In this document: piece by piece, positions 9,182-21,285 of the stretch | Position numbering within the stretch: the first letter of the stretch is position 1 | Layout of the letters: each line of letters opens with the position of its first letter | Assembly (NCBI RefSeq): GCF_004366735.1 | Contig: NZ_SOQX01000001.1 | Coordinates: 248,001-312,000 of the forward strand | DNA: 64,000 nt | Reading direction: 5' to 3' | From: Thiohalophilus thiocyanatoxydans | GTDB lineage: Bacteria; Pseudomonadota; Gammaproteobacteria; UBA6429; Thiohalophilaceae | Position numbers and translations under genes: made by a program | The notes under the pieces: generated by a model | Seen by the model: the letters and a program-made list of their open reading frames with translations, nothing else | Databases searched by the model: none | What the model was told of the DNA's origin: nothing

Positions 9182-9326
9182 GATGGGTGGGTTGGCATAG
9201 CCGTTTCAGACACCGTTGTTAGCCGCCGTTGCGGCAGACTTCACTCAGTGAACGACTTTACGCCGACCCCCGGGTCACGACAATGAGACATGACCGGAGG
9301 TAAAACAGGTCTACTGGTCAGATATC

Positions 9327-11789
<2,463 letters not shown>

Positions 11790-11796
11790 TTAACTA

Positions 11797-12873
11797 TTAT
11801 ACCACTTCTTGCACCGCACCGTGTTCCACGTGGAACACTTTGACCGGTTCGCAACCTGTGGTGTCAATCAGTCCCGTTTCGGTGGCGGTAATGAACAGCT
11901 GGGCACCCGACTCCACCAGCAGGGAGAGCAGGCGGGCACGCCGATCGGGATCCAGCTCCGCGGGCAGGTCATCGACCAGCAGCACCGGGATCTGATCGCG
12001 CACGTCCCGAAACTGGGCGATTTGCGCCAGGCGCATGGCACTGGCCAGCAATTTCTGCTGACCACGGGAAAAGTGGTTTTGTACCGGCATCTTCTCCTGG
12101 CGCAAGACCAGATCGGCCCGGTGGGGCCCACTGTGGGTGAACCCCTGCTGGCGATCCCGTTCAAACCCCTTTTCCAGCGCCGCCTGAAAATCACGATCCT
12201 GGGCCCAGCCCGGCTGATAATGCACCTCGGGCGCACTGCCCAGCAGGGCCTGGCAATAGCGGGTCAGCCAGGGTGTTAATGCGGCGACATAGTTTTGCCG
12301 CAGGGCGGTCAACTGCTGACCGTGTTCAATCAACTGGGTGTCCCAGTAGCGAATTTCGGCGGGCGGCGACTGGGCCCGCAGCGCGGCATTTCGCTGTCGC
12401 AACGCCTTGTGATAGGCCTGCCACACCGGCAAAAAGGTATGTTCCACGTGGAACACGCCCCAGTCGAGAAACTGGCGACGATAGCGGGGTCCCTGCTCCA
12501 GGATGCGGTGGATATCGGGATTGATGATCTGAACCGGTAAAACCGCCGCCAGTGCCGAGCTTTTCTGGACTGTCTGGCCGTTAATCCGAATACGGGTTAG
12601 ATCCCGCCCCTTTTCAATGCCCACGGCGGTGGTTTGCCCGCCCCGCCCCTGAATCCGGCCGAAGACGGTCAGGCTGGCGTGATCCCGTTGAATGACGTGC
12701 TGGATCGGATGGGTGCGAAAAGAGCGGGCCAGGGAGAGCAGATGGATCGCCTCGAGCAGGCTGGTCTTGCCGCTGGCATTTTGGCCGTGGATGAGATTGA
12801 TCCGGTCACAGGGGACTATCCGTACCGAGCTCAAATTGCGAACCCGGGCGATCTCCAGATGGACCAGACTCAT
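11797..12873 (-). CDS. recF: DNA replication and repair protein RecF
   Basis: SMC-like ATPase that with RecO and RecR loads RecA at single-strand gaps. The Walker A motif GQNASGKTSLLEAIHLLS lies near residue 30, the ABC signature FSRGQQKLLASAMRLAQ near 270, and Walker B PVLLVDDLPAELD follows. Length 358 residues is normal. It lies between dnaN (10-base gap) and gyrB (28 bases), almost certainly one operon. Confidence 0.96.
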   Translation of the reverse strand: MSLVHLEIARVRNLSSVRIVPCDRINLIHGQNASGKTSLLEAIHLLSLARSFRTHPIQHVIQRDHASLTVFGRIQGRGGQTTAVGIEKGRDLTRIRINGQTVQKSSALAAVLPVQIINPDIHRILEQGPRYRRQFLDWGVFHVEHTFLPVWQAYHKALRQRNAALRAQSPPAEIRYWDTQLIEHGQQLTALRQNYVAALTPWLTRYCQALLGSAPEVHYQPGWAQDRDFQAALEKGFERDRQQGFTHSGPHRADLVLRQEKMPVQNHFSRGQQKLLASAMRLAQIAQFRDVRDQIPVLLVDDLPAELDPDRRARLLSLLVESGAQLFITATETGLIDTTGCEPVKVFHVEHGAVQEVV

Positions 12874-12883
12874 TCGGCTGACA

Positions 12884-13984
12884 TCAGAGCCGCATCGGCA
12901 TGATCACATAGCGGCTGTTGTGATCCTCGTTCCCTTGAATCAGGCAGCTGTGGTTGGCATCGATCATCCCGATGGTCACCTGATCCGATTTCAGCGCGGA
13001 GAGCGCATCGAGGAAATAGCTCACATTGAAACCGATTTCGAATTCGTCGCCGTCGTAACTGACTTCCAGTTCTTCCTCGGCCTCTTCCTGCTCGGGGTTA
13101 TGGACCGTCGCCTTGAGTTGATTGGCGGAGAGGGTCAGTCGCATTCCGCGGTATTTTTCATTGGACAGTACCGCAGCACGATGCAGCGCTTCATACAGCG
13201 GCTGGCGCTCGCAGGTAACAATACGAGCCGGATCTTTTGGTATAACTTGTTGATAATCCGGGAATTTTCCATCTATCAGCTTGGAAGTGAAACTGATATC
13301 CGGCAATTCGACCCGAATATGGTTCTCCCCCAGCTGAATGCGGGCCGTGGTCTCGCTCTCCTCCAGCAGGCGCATCAGCTCGGTCACCCCTTTGCGCGGC
13401 AGGATCACCTGGCGGGGTTCGGTGATCGGCAGCTCGGCATCCACTTCACAGACAGCAAGGCGGTGCCCGTCGGTGGCCACGGCGCGTAATACATTCTGAC
13501 TCAGCTCCAGCATTAACCCGTTGAGGTAGTAACGCACATCCTGCTGGGCCATGGAAAACTGGGTCTGTTCGATCAGTTTTTTCAGCTGCTGCTGGGAGAT
13601 GGAAAACTCCAGCGGTGACTCGATGGGATCGATATTGGGAAATTCGGCAGCCGGCATGGTGGCCAGGGTAAACCGGCTGCGTCCTGAACGAATGATCGCC
13701 TTGTCCTGCTCGAGCTTGAGATCGAGCCGGGCGTTTTCCGGCAGAGCACGACAGATGTCGATGAACTTCTTTGCCGGAAGGGTAATGTCCCCGCTGTCGG
13801 GCGTCTCTACCGGAAGTTGCGCCACCATTTCCACTTCCAGATCCGTACCGGTCAGGGTCAATTTCCCCCCATCGATGGAAAACAGGATATTGGAAAGGAT
13901 CGGCAATGTCTGACGTCGTTCGACAACACTGCCTACCGCCTGGAGTGGGCGCAACAGGGATTCACGTTCAAGAGTGATATTCAT
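12884..13984 (-). CDS. dnaN: DNA polymerase III beta sliding clamp
   Basis: Ring-shaped processivity clamp of the replicase; dimer of three-domain subunits. The 366-residue sequence begins MNITLERESLLRPLQAVGSV and ends in the canonical SCLIQ...SRYVIMPMRL block. Conserved pieces include LPILSNIL, VATDGHRLAV and PDYQQVIP. Second gene of the dnaA operon, separated from dnaA by 225 bases that probably contain oriC. Confidence 0.98.
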   Translation of the reverse strand: MNITLERESLLRPLQAVGSVVERRQTLPILSNILFSIDGGKLTLTGTDLEVEMVAQLPVETPDSGDITLPAKKFIDICRALPENARLDLKLEQDKAIIRSGRSRFTLATMPAAEFPNIDPIESPLEFSISQQQLKKLIEQTQFSMAQQDVRYYLNGLMLELSQNVLRAVATDGHRLAVCEVDAELPITEPRQVILPRKGVTELMRLLEESETTARIQLGENHIRVELPDISFTSKLIDGKFPDYQQVIPKDPARIVTCERQPLYEALHRAAVLSNEKYRGMRLTLSANQLKATVHNPEQEEAEEELEVSYDGDEFEIGFNVSYFLDALSALKSDQVTIGMIDANHSCLIQGNEDHNSRYVIMPMRL

Positions 13985-14209
13985 TATATTAAATACCTAA
14001 ATATATATCTTCTTATTGTTAGATCTATTAGTCCAGACAAAAATAGTTAATAAGTCGATTTTTTGTTTGTACATTATGGACTTATCTTGCCTAACAAGTG
14101 GCAGACAATCCCGGTATGAAGACGGTATGAGCTGTGGATAAACTGTGAGGATGCCGCATCCGATCGAGAAGGGTCAAGTTGAAAACAGCTTGTTCACAGC
14201 TTATACGCA
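13985..14209. other. oriC: probable origin of replication (oriC) between dnaN and dnaA
   Basis: 225 non-coding bases with origin features. An AT-rich stretch at 13985-14085 includes AGATCT at 14021-14026 within GATCTATTAGTCC, which resembles the E. coli 13-mer unwinding repeats. A perfect DnaA box TGTGGATAA lies at 14133-14141. One-mismatch boxes TTGTTCACA (14190-14198) and TTATACGCA (14201-14209) sit beside the dnaA stop. The alternative is the dnaA-rpmH gap at 15599-15841, which has one perfect box but no comparable AT-rich block. Confidence 0.55.
14133..14141 (-). promoter_or_regulatory. DnaA box, perfect consensus
   Basis: TGTGGATAA on the plus strand, complement of TTATCCACA, with no mismatch to the consensus TTATNCACA. 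It lies inside the probable oriC. Confidence 0.85.
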
Positions 14210-15598
14210 TCATGTGCTCAGGGTTCTTAACAGGTTGGAGACATCCTCGTTAATCCGTTGATCCCCTTCTTTGAGTTCTTCCACCTTGCGGCAGGCATGG
14301 AGCACGGTGGTGTGGTCGCGTCCCCCGAAGGCATCACCGATTTCCGGCAGACTGTGGCTGGTCAGCTCCTTGCACAGGGCCATGGCGATCTGGCGCGGCC
14401 GGGTGATGGAGCGGTTGCGCCGTTTGGAGTGGAGATCCGAGACCCGGATTTTGAAATATTCGGCCACGGTTTTCTGAATATTGTCGATGGTAACCAGCTT
14501 GTCCTGGATGGCCAGCAGATCCCGCAGTGCCTCCTTGGCGAAATCCATGGTGATCGGCCGGCCGGTAAAGTGGGCGTTGGCGATGACCCGGCGCAAGGCG
14601 CCTTCCAGTTCCCGCACGTTGGAGCGGATCCGCTTGGCGATGAAAAAGGCCACCTCGCTGGGCATCTCGATGCCGGAGAGCTGGGCCTTGCTCATCAAGA
14701 TCGCCACCCGGGTCTCCAGCTCGGGCGCCTCGATGGCCACCGGCAGTCCCCAGCCGAAGCGGGATTTGAGCCGCTCTTCCAGGCCGTCGACCTCCTTGGG
14801 ATAGCGATCGCAGGTCATTACCACCTGCTGGCCCCCTTCGAGCAGGGAGTTGAAAGTGTGGAAAAACTCCTCCTGGGAGCGCTCCTTGCCGGCGAAAAAC
14901 TGGATATCGTCGATCAGCAGGGCATCGACCGAGCGATAGAAACGTTTGAAGTTGTTAATGGTGTTGTGCTGCAGGGCCTTGACCATCTCGGCGACAAACC
15001 GCTCGGAGTGGAGATAAATTACCTTGGCATTGGGTTTTTGCTGCACGATCATGTTGCCGACCGCATGCATCAGGTGGGTTTTACCCAGGCCGACTCCGCC
15101 GTAAATCAGCAGCGGGTTGTAGGCCTTGCCCGGGTTCTCCCCCACCTGGAAGGAGGCGGCCTTGCCCAGCTGGTTGGATTTGCCCTCGACAAAATTGTCG
15201 AAGGTGAAGTTCGGGTTCAGGCTGGTATTGCGTGAACTGACCGGCTGGGCGGTGACGGTGGCACTGCGGGGCGTCGTCGCCGGCTCATCGCTGGCGGCCG
15301 GCGACGGATTCTCTGTTGCCGGGCTCGCCGCCGGCGTTGCTGGCGTGTCGCTCAGTGCCTGAGTACCGACCTCGGTGACGATAGGCACGGATAAACCGGC
15401 CAGATCGCAGGCGATCGCGGCAATTTGCGTCATAAAGTTGCTTTCTACCCGCTCTTTGACGAACGCGTTGGGCGCCAGCAGACGCAGGGTATGGGAGTCG
15501 TAAACCGCGTGCAGGGGTCGGATCCAGGTATTGAACTGCTGGGCTGTCAGCTCCCCCTGCAAGCGCTGCAAACACTGATCCCATAGCGAATCGGACAC
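14210..15598 (-). CDS. dnaA: chromosomal replication initiator protein DnaA
   Basis: AAA+ initiator that binds DnaA boxes and melts oriC. In the 462-residue protein, domain I (residues 1-85, [20 protein letters not shown]) is followed by an Ala/Pro/Thr-rich linker. The AAA+ core has Walker [11 protein letters not shown] and Walker [14 protein letters not shown]. The C-terminal DNA-binding domain has the signature [20 protein letters not shown] and [11 protein letters not shown]. The start is GTG at 15598 with AGGGGGAG upstream, as is common for dnaA. A perfect DnaA box lies about 90 bases upstream, consistent with autoregulation. Confidence 0.98.
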   Translation of the reverse strand: MSDSLWDQCLQRLQGELTAQQFNTWIRPLHAVYDSHTLRLLAPNAFVKERVESNFMTQIAAIACDLAGLSVPIVTEVGTQALSDTPATPAASPATENPSPAASDEPATTPRSATVTAQPVSSRNTSLNPNFTFDNFVEGKSNQLGKAASFQVGENPGKAYNPLLIYGGVGLGKTHLMHAVGNMIVQQKPNAKVIYLHSERFVAEMVKALQHNTINNFKRFYRSVDALLIDDIQFFAGKERSQEEFFHTFNSLLEGGQQVVMTCDRYPKEVDGLEERLKSRFGWGLPVAIEAPELETRVAILMSKAQLSGIEMPSEVAFFIAKRIRSNVRELEGALRRVIANAHFTGRPITMDFAKEALRDLLAIQDKLVTIDNIQKTVAEYFKIRVSDLHSKRRNRSITRPRQIAMALCKELTSHSLPEIGDAFGGRDHTTVLHACRKVEELKEGDQRINEDVSNLLRTLST

Positions 15599-15685
15599 GT
15601 TTCTCCCCCTGAAACTTGTAAGTGAGATGGGTTGTTATTTTGATCCCCGGACAGGGGGCACCAAGTCTATACCCTTCACCGAAAG

Positions 15686-15694
15686 TTATCCACA
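15686..15694 (+). promoter_or_regulatory. DnaA box in the dnaA-rpmH intergenic region
   Basis: TTATCCACA, perfect consensus, between the divergent dnaA and rpmH genes. It probably serves DnaA autorepression; a role as a secondary origin box is possible. Confidence 0.85.
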
Positions 15695-15738
15695 GACCGG
15701 TGGGCCCTTTTTTCATGCGGGATTTGGCCGTCAAACAG

Positions 15739-15767
15739 TTGACAGACGGCGGCCGGCGCAGTATTGT
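15739..15767 (+). promoter_or_regulatory. sigma-70 promoter of rpmH
   Basis: Perfect TTGACA at 15739-15744, a 17-base spacer and TATTGT at 15762-15767, about 75 bases upstream of the rpmH ATG. It should drive rpmH-rnpA-yidD-yidC. Confidence 0.75.
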
Positions 15768-15841
15768 TGCCGACCTTTTTCGGGGCAAATCGGCCGGCCT
15801 GAATGGCCGATAAAATCGTTCGATTAACAATGGTTTAGGTC

Positions 15842-15976
15842 ATGAAACGTACTTTCCAGCCCAGCAATCTGAAACGCAAACGGACGCACGGTTTCCGCGC
15901 CCGCATGAAAACCCGCGGTGGTCGCAAGGTCCTCAACGCGCGTCGCGCCAAAGGCCGCCATCGTCTGGCCGTCTGA
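15842..15976 (+). CDS. rpmH: 50S ribosomal protein L34
   Basis: 44-residue, very basic ribosomal protein of the large subunit. It begins [18 protein letters not shown] and contains [10 protein letters not shown] and [10 protein letters not shown], essentially the family consensus from end to end. It is the first gene of the rpmH-rnpA-yidD-yidC-mnmE cluster that diverges from dnaA, and has a good promoter at 15739-15767. Confidence 0.98.
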   Translation: MKRTFQPSNLKRKRTHGFRARMKTRGGRKVLNARRAKGRHRLAV

Positions 15977-15990
15977 TCCGGAGTCAGTGT

Positions 15991-16350
15991 ATGACTCCCG
16001 GGCGTTTTGCTCGGCAACAGCGGCTGCTGACCTCCTCCGACTTCCGGCACGTTTTTGCTCATCCCCGGCGCTTTAACCACCCCCATCTGACGATGCTGGT
16101 CAGATCCAATCAGCACGCCTATGCCCGTCTCGGTCTGGCGATTCCCAAGCGTCACATCAGACGCGCAGTGGATCGCAACCGTATCAAACGTCAGATTCGC
16201 GAATCTTTTCGCGCCTGGCAGACGAAACTGGTAGGATGGGATATTGTCATGCTGGCACGTGGCGGCGCGGACCGGTTGAGTAACCGGGAGTTACGCGACG
16301 TGCTGGAATCACACTGGCAAAAACTGGCAACGGTATGCGCAGACTCCTGA
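15991..16350 (+). CDS. rnpA: ribonuclease P protein component
   Basis: Protein subunit of RNase P, which helps the catalytic RNA process the 5' ends of tRNA precursors. 119 residues. The signature basic helix [13 protein letters not shown] lies near residues 62-74, preceded by [15 protein letters not shown]; the N-terminal [12 protein letters not shown] forms part of the leader-binding cleft. It starts 14 bases after rpmH and overlaps yidD by 16 bases. Confidence 0.95.
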   Translation: MTPGRFARQQRLLTSSDFRHVFAHPRRFNHPHLTMLVRSNQHAYARLGLAIPKRHIRRAVDRNRIKRQIRESFRAWQTKLVGWDIVMLARGGADRLSNRELRDVLESHWQKLATVCADS

Positions 16351-16556
16351 TTCTGTTAATCGGTGGCTATCGCTATCTGATCAGTCCGGTGTTGGGCCCG
16401 CATTGCCGTTATTATCCCAGCTGTTCCGAATATGCCCAGACCGCCGTCAGCCGGTTCGGTGCTTTGCGGGGCGGCTGGATGGCCGTCAAACGCATCAGTC
16501 GATGCCATCCCTGGCATGAGGGAGGTATCGACCCGGTACCCGAGAAGAAGAAGTAA
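16335..16556 (+). CDS. yidD: membrane protein insertion efficiency factor YidD
   Basis: 73-residue inner-membrane-associated protein that assists YidC-dependent insertion. The family signature is complete: N-terminal amphipathic helix [19 protein letters not shown], then [11 protein letters not shown] and [12 protein letters not shown]. The start overlaps the 3' end of rnpA by 16 bases, and its stop abuts the yidC ATG directly, so translation is coupled. Confidence 0.95.
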   Translation: MRRLLILLIGGYRYLISPVLGPHCRYYPSCSEYAQTAVSRFGALRGGWMAVKRISRCHPWHEGGIDPVPEKKK

Positions 16557-18257
16557 ATGGAACAACAACGCCCGCTCTTATTCATTGCCCTTGCGATCGT
16601 CCTGTTTCTGTTATGGGACGCCTGGCAACGGGATTTTGGCCCCGAACCCACTTCCCAGTCGCGCGAACAAACGGAACAATCCGGTGACCGGGAACCGGAT
16701 CGCAGCGATGTGCCCATGGGCGCCGATTCGGCGTCCAGGTCGGACCAGAGCCCGGAAGCGTCGGATGTTCCCGCCAGCGGCAATGAGCGCGGAACCGTGC
16801 TGGAAAGCGAGCAACGCATCGAAGTCGTGACTGATGTGTTCCGTGCGGAGATTGATACCGTCGGCGGTGATCTGCGCAAGGTGGAGCTGCTCGAGTATCC
16901 GGTTGAAAGCGACAAGCCGGACGAGCCGGTGGTGTTGATGAATGACAAACTGCCCAACCTGTTTGTCAGCCAGTCCGGTTTTACCGCCAAGCGCGAGCGT
17001 GAGGGTGATGACAGTCTGCTGGAAGCCCCCAACCATTACAGTCGCTATCAGGCCGATGCGACGCGCTATCGGCTGCGCGAGGGTAACGACAGCCTGAGCG
17101 TGGATCTGGTCTGGGAAAGTTCCGAGGGCGTGGAGTTTATCAAGACCTACAGGTTCAGCCGCGGCGACTATCTGATCGATGTGGAACACACCGTCAACAA
17201 CCCGACGGATCGGCTGTGGCGGGGGAACCTCTATACCCAGTTGCAGCGTACCCAGGTCTCGGAAATCGACACGCCCCAGTTCGTCTACACCTATATGGGC
17301 GGGGTGATCTACTCGCCGGAAGAGAAGTACGAGAAGATCGACTTTTCCGACATGCAGGACGACGATCTGGAACGCAAGATCACCGGTGGCTGGGCGGCCA
17401 TGATCCAGCACTATTTTGTCGGTGCCTGGATTCCCCCCGCGGAAAAGCAACAAACCTTCTACAGCCGCTATATCGAGAACGACACCCGTTATGTGCTCGG
17501 CATGAAGTCGGCCGACGAGCTGCGGGTCGGTGGGGGTGAACAACAGACCCTCAGCAACCGCCTGTTTGTCGGGCCGAAATTGCAGGAACGTCTCGCGGAG
17601 GTGGCGCCGGGGCTGGATCTGACCGTTGATTACGGCCTGCTCCATTTCATCTCCAAGCCGCTGTTCTGGATTCTCGATTTCATTCACGATTTTGTCGGCA
17701 ACTGGGGCTGGTCCATTGTGCTGCTGACGATCCTGATCAAGCTGGTGTTCTACAAGCTCTCTGAAACAAGCTACAAATCCATGGCCAACATGCGCCGGGT
17801 GCAGCCGCGCATGAAGCAGCTCAAGGAGCGACATGCCGGCGATCGCCAGAAGATGAACCAGGCGCTGATGGATCTCTACAAGAAGGAGAAGATCAATCCA
17901 CTGGGCGGCTGCTTGCCGATCCTGGTGCAGATTCCGGTCTTTATCGCCCTCTACTGGGTGTTGCTGGAGAGCGTGGAAATGCGCCAGGCGCCGTGGATTC
18001 TCTGGATCCAGAATATGTCCGCCCCGGATCCCTACTTTATCCTGCCCTTGCTGATGGGGGTCACCATGTTCGTGCAGCAGAAACTCAATCCGGCGCCGCT
18101 GGATCCGATCCAGGCCAAGATCATGATGTTCCTGCCGTTTGTGTTTACCATCTTCTTCGCCTTCTTCCCGGCGGGGCTGGTGCTCTACTGGGTGGTCAAC
18201 AACCTTCTGTCGATTGCCCAGCAGTACTACATCACGCGCTATGTGGTGAAGGCGTGA
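16557..18257 (+). CDS. yidC: membrane protein insertase YidC
   Basis: Inserts and folds inner-membrane proteins alone or with SecYEG. The 566-residue protein has the proteobacterial layout: an N-terminal membrane helix (LLFIALAIVLFLLWDAW), an acidic low-complexity linker, a large periplasmic beta-sandwich domain from about 80 to 340, then five membrane helices carrying GWSIVLLTILIKLVFYKLS and LGGCLPILVQIPVFIALYW, with the conserved hydrophilic-groove region. It starts on the base after the yidD stop. Confidence 0.97.
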   Translation: MEQQRPLLFIALAIVLFLLWDAWQRDFGPEPTSQSREQTEQSGDREPDRSDVPMGADSASRSDQSPEASDVPASGNERGTVLESEQRIEVVTDVFRAEIDTVGGDLRKVELLEYPVESDKPDEPVVLMNDKLPNLFVSQSGFTAKREREGDDSLLEAPNHYSRYQADATRYRLREGNDSLSVDLVWESSEGVEFIKTYRFSRGDYLIDVEHTVNNPTDRLWRGNLYTQLQRTQVSEIDTPQFVYTYMGGVIYSPEEKYEKIDFSDMQDDDLERKITGGWAAMIQHYFVGAWIPPAEKQQTFYSRYIENDTRYVLGMKSADELRVGGGEQQTLSNRLFVGPKLQERLAEVAPGLDLTVDYGLLHFISKPLFWILDFIHDFVGNWGWSIVLLTILIKLVFYKLSETSYKSMANMRRVQPRMKQLKERHAGDRQKMNQALMDLYKKEKINPLGGCLPILVQIPVFIALYWVLLESVEMRQAPWILWIQNMSAPDPYFILPLLMGVTMFVQQKLNPAPLDPIQAKIMMFLPFVFTIFFAFFPAGLVLYWVVNNLLSIAQQYYITRYVVKA

Positions 18258-18269
18258 GGTGGCGAGGGC

Positions 18270-19676
18270 GTGAGTTCGCGAGATCGCGTTAATCCCGGTT
18301 CAACTGACGATTTAACGCGTTCCCGCGCTTACGCCCCCGACACCATCGCCGCCCTGGCTACCCCGCCGGGGCGCGGAGGCGTCGGGATCATTCGCGTCTC
18401 CGGCCCGGCCACCGCGGCGATCGCCGGGGCGGTGCTTGGCGAGCTGCCTCGCCCCCGCCATGCCGAATACCGCCCCTTTTATGATAATGCCGACCAGGCC
18501 ATCGATACCGGTCTGGCGCTCTGGTTTCCCGCTCCCCACTCGTTTACCGGCGAGGATGTGCTGGAATTGCAGGGCCACGGCGGTCCGGTGGTGATGGATA
18601 TGCTGCTGGCGCGGGTGATCGCGCTGGGGGCGCGGCTGGCCCGGCCGGGGGAATTTTCCGAACGGGCCTATCTCAATGACAAACTGGATCTGGCCCAGGC
18701 GGAAGCGGTCGCCGATCTGATCGAGGCTGGCTCGGAACAGGCGGCGCGTTCGGCGCAGCGCTCCCTGCAGGGGGTCTTCTCCGAGTGGATTCACAGTGTG
18801 GTCGAACAACTGACCGAACTGCGCATCTATGTGGAAGCGGCCATCGACTTTCCCGAGGAGGAGATCGACTTTCTCTCGGATCGACGGGTCACCGAGCAAC
18901 TGGCCTGGTTACAGCGCGAGCTGAACGAGGTGATCAAACAGGCCCACCAGGGACAACTGCTGCGCGAAGGGATGCGCATTGTGCTGGCCGGGCGACCCAA
19001 TACCGGTAAATCGAGTCTGCTCAATGCCCTGGCCGGCCGCGAATCGGCCATCGTGACCCACATTGCCGGGACCACCCGCGACGTGTTGCGCGAGGAGATC
19101 AGCATCGACGGCCTGCCGTTGCACATTATCGATACCGCCGGTCTGCGTGAGGGGGGTGATGAGGTGGAGCGACTGGGGATGGAACGCACCTGGCAGGCGA
19201 TCGAACAGGCCGATCGGGTTCTGCTGTTGATCGATGATCGCCAGGGGTTTGGCGAGCCCGAGCAACAGATTCTGCAACAACTGCCCGCCCACCTGCCGGT
19301 CACCCGGGTGTATAACAAGATCGATCTTACCGGGCAGGCAGCCCGTTTGGATGAAGATGAACAGAGTGTCCGGCTTTACCTGTCGGCGACCGGGCAACTC
19401 GGCATCGATCTGTTGCGCGATCACCTCAAGGCCTGCGTAGGCTATACTCCACAGGGTGAGGGCATGTTCATGGCGCGACGCCGCCATGTTGATGCGCTGC
19501 AACGGGCCGATGAGTTGATCGCCAATGGCACAGCCCAGTTAAGTGAACACGGGGCCGGCGAACTGCTGGCTGAAGATCTGCGCCAGGCGCAACAGGTACT
19601 GGGCGAGATTACCGGTGAAGTCAGCAGCGATGATCTGCTCGGGAAAATCTTTTCCAGTTTCTGTATCGGTAAATAG
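18270..19676 (+). CDS. mnmE: tRNA uridine-5-carboxymethylaminomethyl modification GTPase MnmE
   Basis: With MnmG it modifies the wobble uridine of several tRNAs. 468 residues: N-terminal tetrahydrofolate-binding domain ([22 protein letters not shown]), helical domain, and an inserted G domain with G1 [10 protein letters not shown]2 GTTRD, G3 DTAGLRE and G4 NKID. The C-terminal CIGK carries the conserved cysteine. The start is GTG at 18270, with a purine-rich GGCGAGGG upstream and a 12-base gap to yidC; the N-terminus up to residue 20 is longer than usual, so a later start near [10 protein letters not shown] is possible but would lack a good site. Confidence 0.95.
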   Translation: MSSRDRVNPGSTDDLTRSRAYAPDTIAALATPPGRGGVGIIRVSGPATAAIAGAVLGELPRPRHAEYRPFYDNADQAIDTGLALWFPAPHSFTGEDVLELQGHGGPVVMDMLLARVIALGARLARPGEFSERAYLNDKLDLAQAEAVADLIEAGSEQAARSAQRSLQGVFSEWIHSVVEQLTELRIYVEAAIDFPEEEIDFLSDRRVTEQLAWLQRELNEVIKQAHQGQLLREGMRIVLAGRPNTGKSSLLNALAGRESAIVTHIAGTTRDVLREEISIDGLPLHIIDTAGLREGGDEVERLGMERTWQAIEQADRVLLLIDDRQGFGEPEQQILQQLPAHLPVTRVYNKIDLTGQAARLDEDEQSVRLYLSATGQLGIDLLRDHLKACVGYTPQGEGMFMARRRHVDALQRADELIANGTAQLSEHGAGELLAEDLRQAQQVLGEITGEVSSDDLLGKIFSSFCIGK

Positions 19677-19696
19677 CCGCACAAGGGAGCACGACG

Positions 19697-20512
19697 ATGA
19701 AAGGACGACACTACGGATTATTGCTGCTGAGCATCGCGCTGGTCAGCGCCTGCGCCACCAGTCCCACCGGACGCTCGCAACTGATGTTGGTTTCACCCGA
19801 GACCGCCATCGTCGAGTCGGAAAAAGCGTATGTCAACACGGTCAAGGCGCTGGGCGAGGAAAACAAGCTGCTCAACGATCCGGCGATCAATAAACGGATA
19901 CAGGCGATCACCGGCCGGGTGGTTTATGTGGCAGAGCAGCAGTATCCGCGCACCCGAAACTGGAAGTGGAGCGTGGCGGTCATCGACGATGCCGAAACCG
20001 TCAATGCCTGGGCGATGGCCGGGGGGCGCATGGCGGTCTATACCGGACTGCTTGAACAGTTAAAACTGACCGATGCCGAGCTGGCCCAGATCATGGGCCA
20101 CGAGATCGCCCATGCGCTGGCCAACCATACCGCCGAGCAGATGTCGGTGGCGATGATGACGCAGGTGGGTGTCACCGCGGTCGGCATCGCGACCGATGCC
20201 TCGGATACAAGCATGACCGCCGGAGCCATTGCGGCGCAACTGGCGGTACAGCTGCCCAACAGCCGGACGGCGGAATCCGAATCCGATCGCATCGGGATCG
20301 AGCTGGCAGCGCGGGCCGGCTACGATCCCGCGGCGGCGGTGACGCTCTGGCAGAAGATGGAGAAGGTCGGCGGCGGCGGCCCGCCGCAGTTTCTCAGCAC
20401 CCATCCCGCGCCGGGCGATCGTCAGGCAACGCTCGGCAAACTGGTGCCGAAGATGCGCAAGCTGCAGCCCGCGACACTTGGCCCCGTGGCCCCGGTGACC
20501 CTGGCGCGCTGA
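19697..20512 (+). CDS. M48 family zinc metalloprotease, lipoprotein
   Basis: 271-residue predicted outer-membrane-anchored metalloprotease of the LoiP/YcaL type. The lipobox LVSAC gives acylation at C19. The zinc site is HEIAH at 135-139, with a downstream ESESDRIG providing the third ligand, and the end block FLSTHPAPGDRQ is typical of the family. Such proteases help outer-membrane quality control. It begins 20 bases after mnmE with AGGGAG upstream, and may share its transcript. No tetratricopeptide extension, unlike BepA. Confidence 0.88.
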   Translation: MKGRHYGLLLLSIALVSACATSPTGRSQLMLVSPETAIVESEKAYVNTVKALGEENKLLNDPAINKRIQAITGRVVYVAEQQYPRTRNWKWSVAVIDDAETVNAWAMAGGRMAVYTGLLEQLKLTDAELAQIMGHEIAHALANHTAEQMSVAMMTQVGVTAVGIATDASDTSMTAGAIAAQLAVQLPNSRTAESESDRIGIELAARAGYDPAAAVTLWQKMEKVGGGGPPQFLSTHPAPGDRQATLGKLVPKMRKLQPATLGPVAPVTLAR

Positions 20513-20605
20513 ACAGGCGATCCGACTTCCCGAACAGGGTGCGCTTTGTACGCGGCGGGTGTGCGGAATGTCTGTAGTCAGAACGTTTATCGACACCGAC
20601 AAAGC

Positions 20606-21106
20606 TTATTCCGGCGTATGCGCGGACAAATGCTTCGCCTTGAGTTGTTCGACATGGGTAATCAGGCCATCCACGGTCTCTTTTAACAGATCGAGCTCAT
20701 CCAGACTCAGTGCATCGAGCTGTTCAAGGTTATATTCAATGGTGTCGATGATCTTCTTGTGCGGACGCTGCATGGGCCGCATGAAATAGGTGGTCACGGT
20801 AGCGACAATCGTGCCAAAAAACAGCAAAGATCCGATAACGATCCACACCCCGCCGATCAATCTGGCCAGCCCCGAGACCGGTGTATCGGCAATGCCCGCA
20901 GTCGAAAAGGCGGCAACCCCCCAGTACAGCGCCTCGGAATAGCTCTGGATGGACGATCCCGCAATTCCCCGCTCGACCAGATAGAGTCCCAGGGAGAAAA
21001 CCAGCCACAGGATGATTAACAGCAACACCATTTTGGTTAGCGGGGTATGGGTATAAACATCGCTGATAAAACGCTTGAGTCGGGTGTGAGGTGTATGACG
21101 GCGCAT
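20606..21106 (-). CDS. two-helix ion-channel protein with degenerate selectivity filter
   Basis: 166 residues with two membrane helices (about 25-47 and 80-108) flanking a re-entrant segment, the layout of the ion-channel 2 (KcsA-like) family. The pore block reads ALYWGVAAFSTAGIAD where a potassium channel has T-x-G-Y-G-D; the glycine-tyrosine-glycine core is replaced by AGIAD, so potassium selectivity is doubtful. The C-terminal about 50 residues form a charged helix likely to coil and assemble the tetramer. No RCK/TrkA-N domain is attached. A single gene facing the M48 gene. Confidence 0.7.
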   Translation of the reverse strand: MRRHTPHTRLKRFISDVYTHTPLTKMVLLLIILWLVFSLGLYLVERGIAGSSIQSYSEALYWGVAAFSTAGIADTPVSGLARLIGGVWIVIGSLLFFGTIVATVTTYFMRPMQRPHKKIIDTIEYNLEQLDALSLDELDLLKETVDGLITHVEQLKAKHLSAHTPE

Positions 21107-21285
21107 GGGTCATTCCGGATGGGGGTTATGAAAGTCCATTGAGTGTAGATGATGGATCACGGCGGGCACAGCAAGCCACAGACTTTGTTGCCGGAAAAAG
21201 GAAGGCGTGAATCGCGCTGTTCTCCAGGTATGCGATCCGATTAGGTTAAAGCGATGGCGCACTTGTCACGCCGGGTTGGCGGCGG

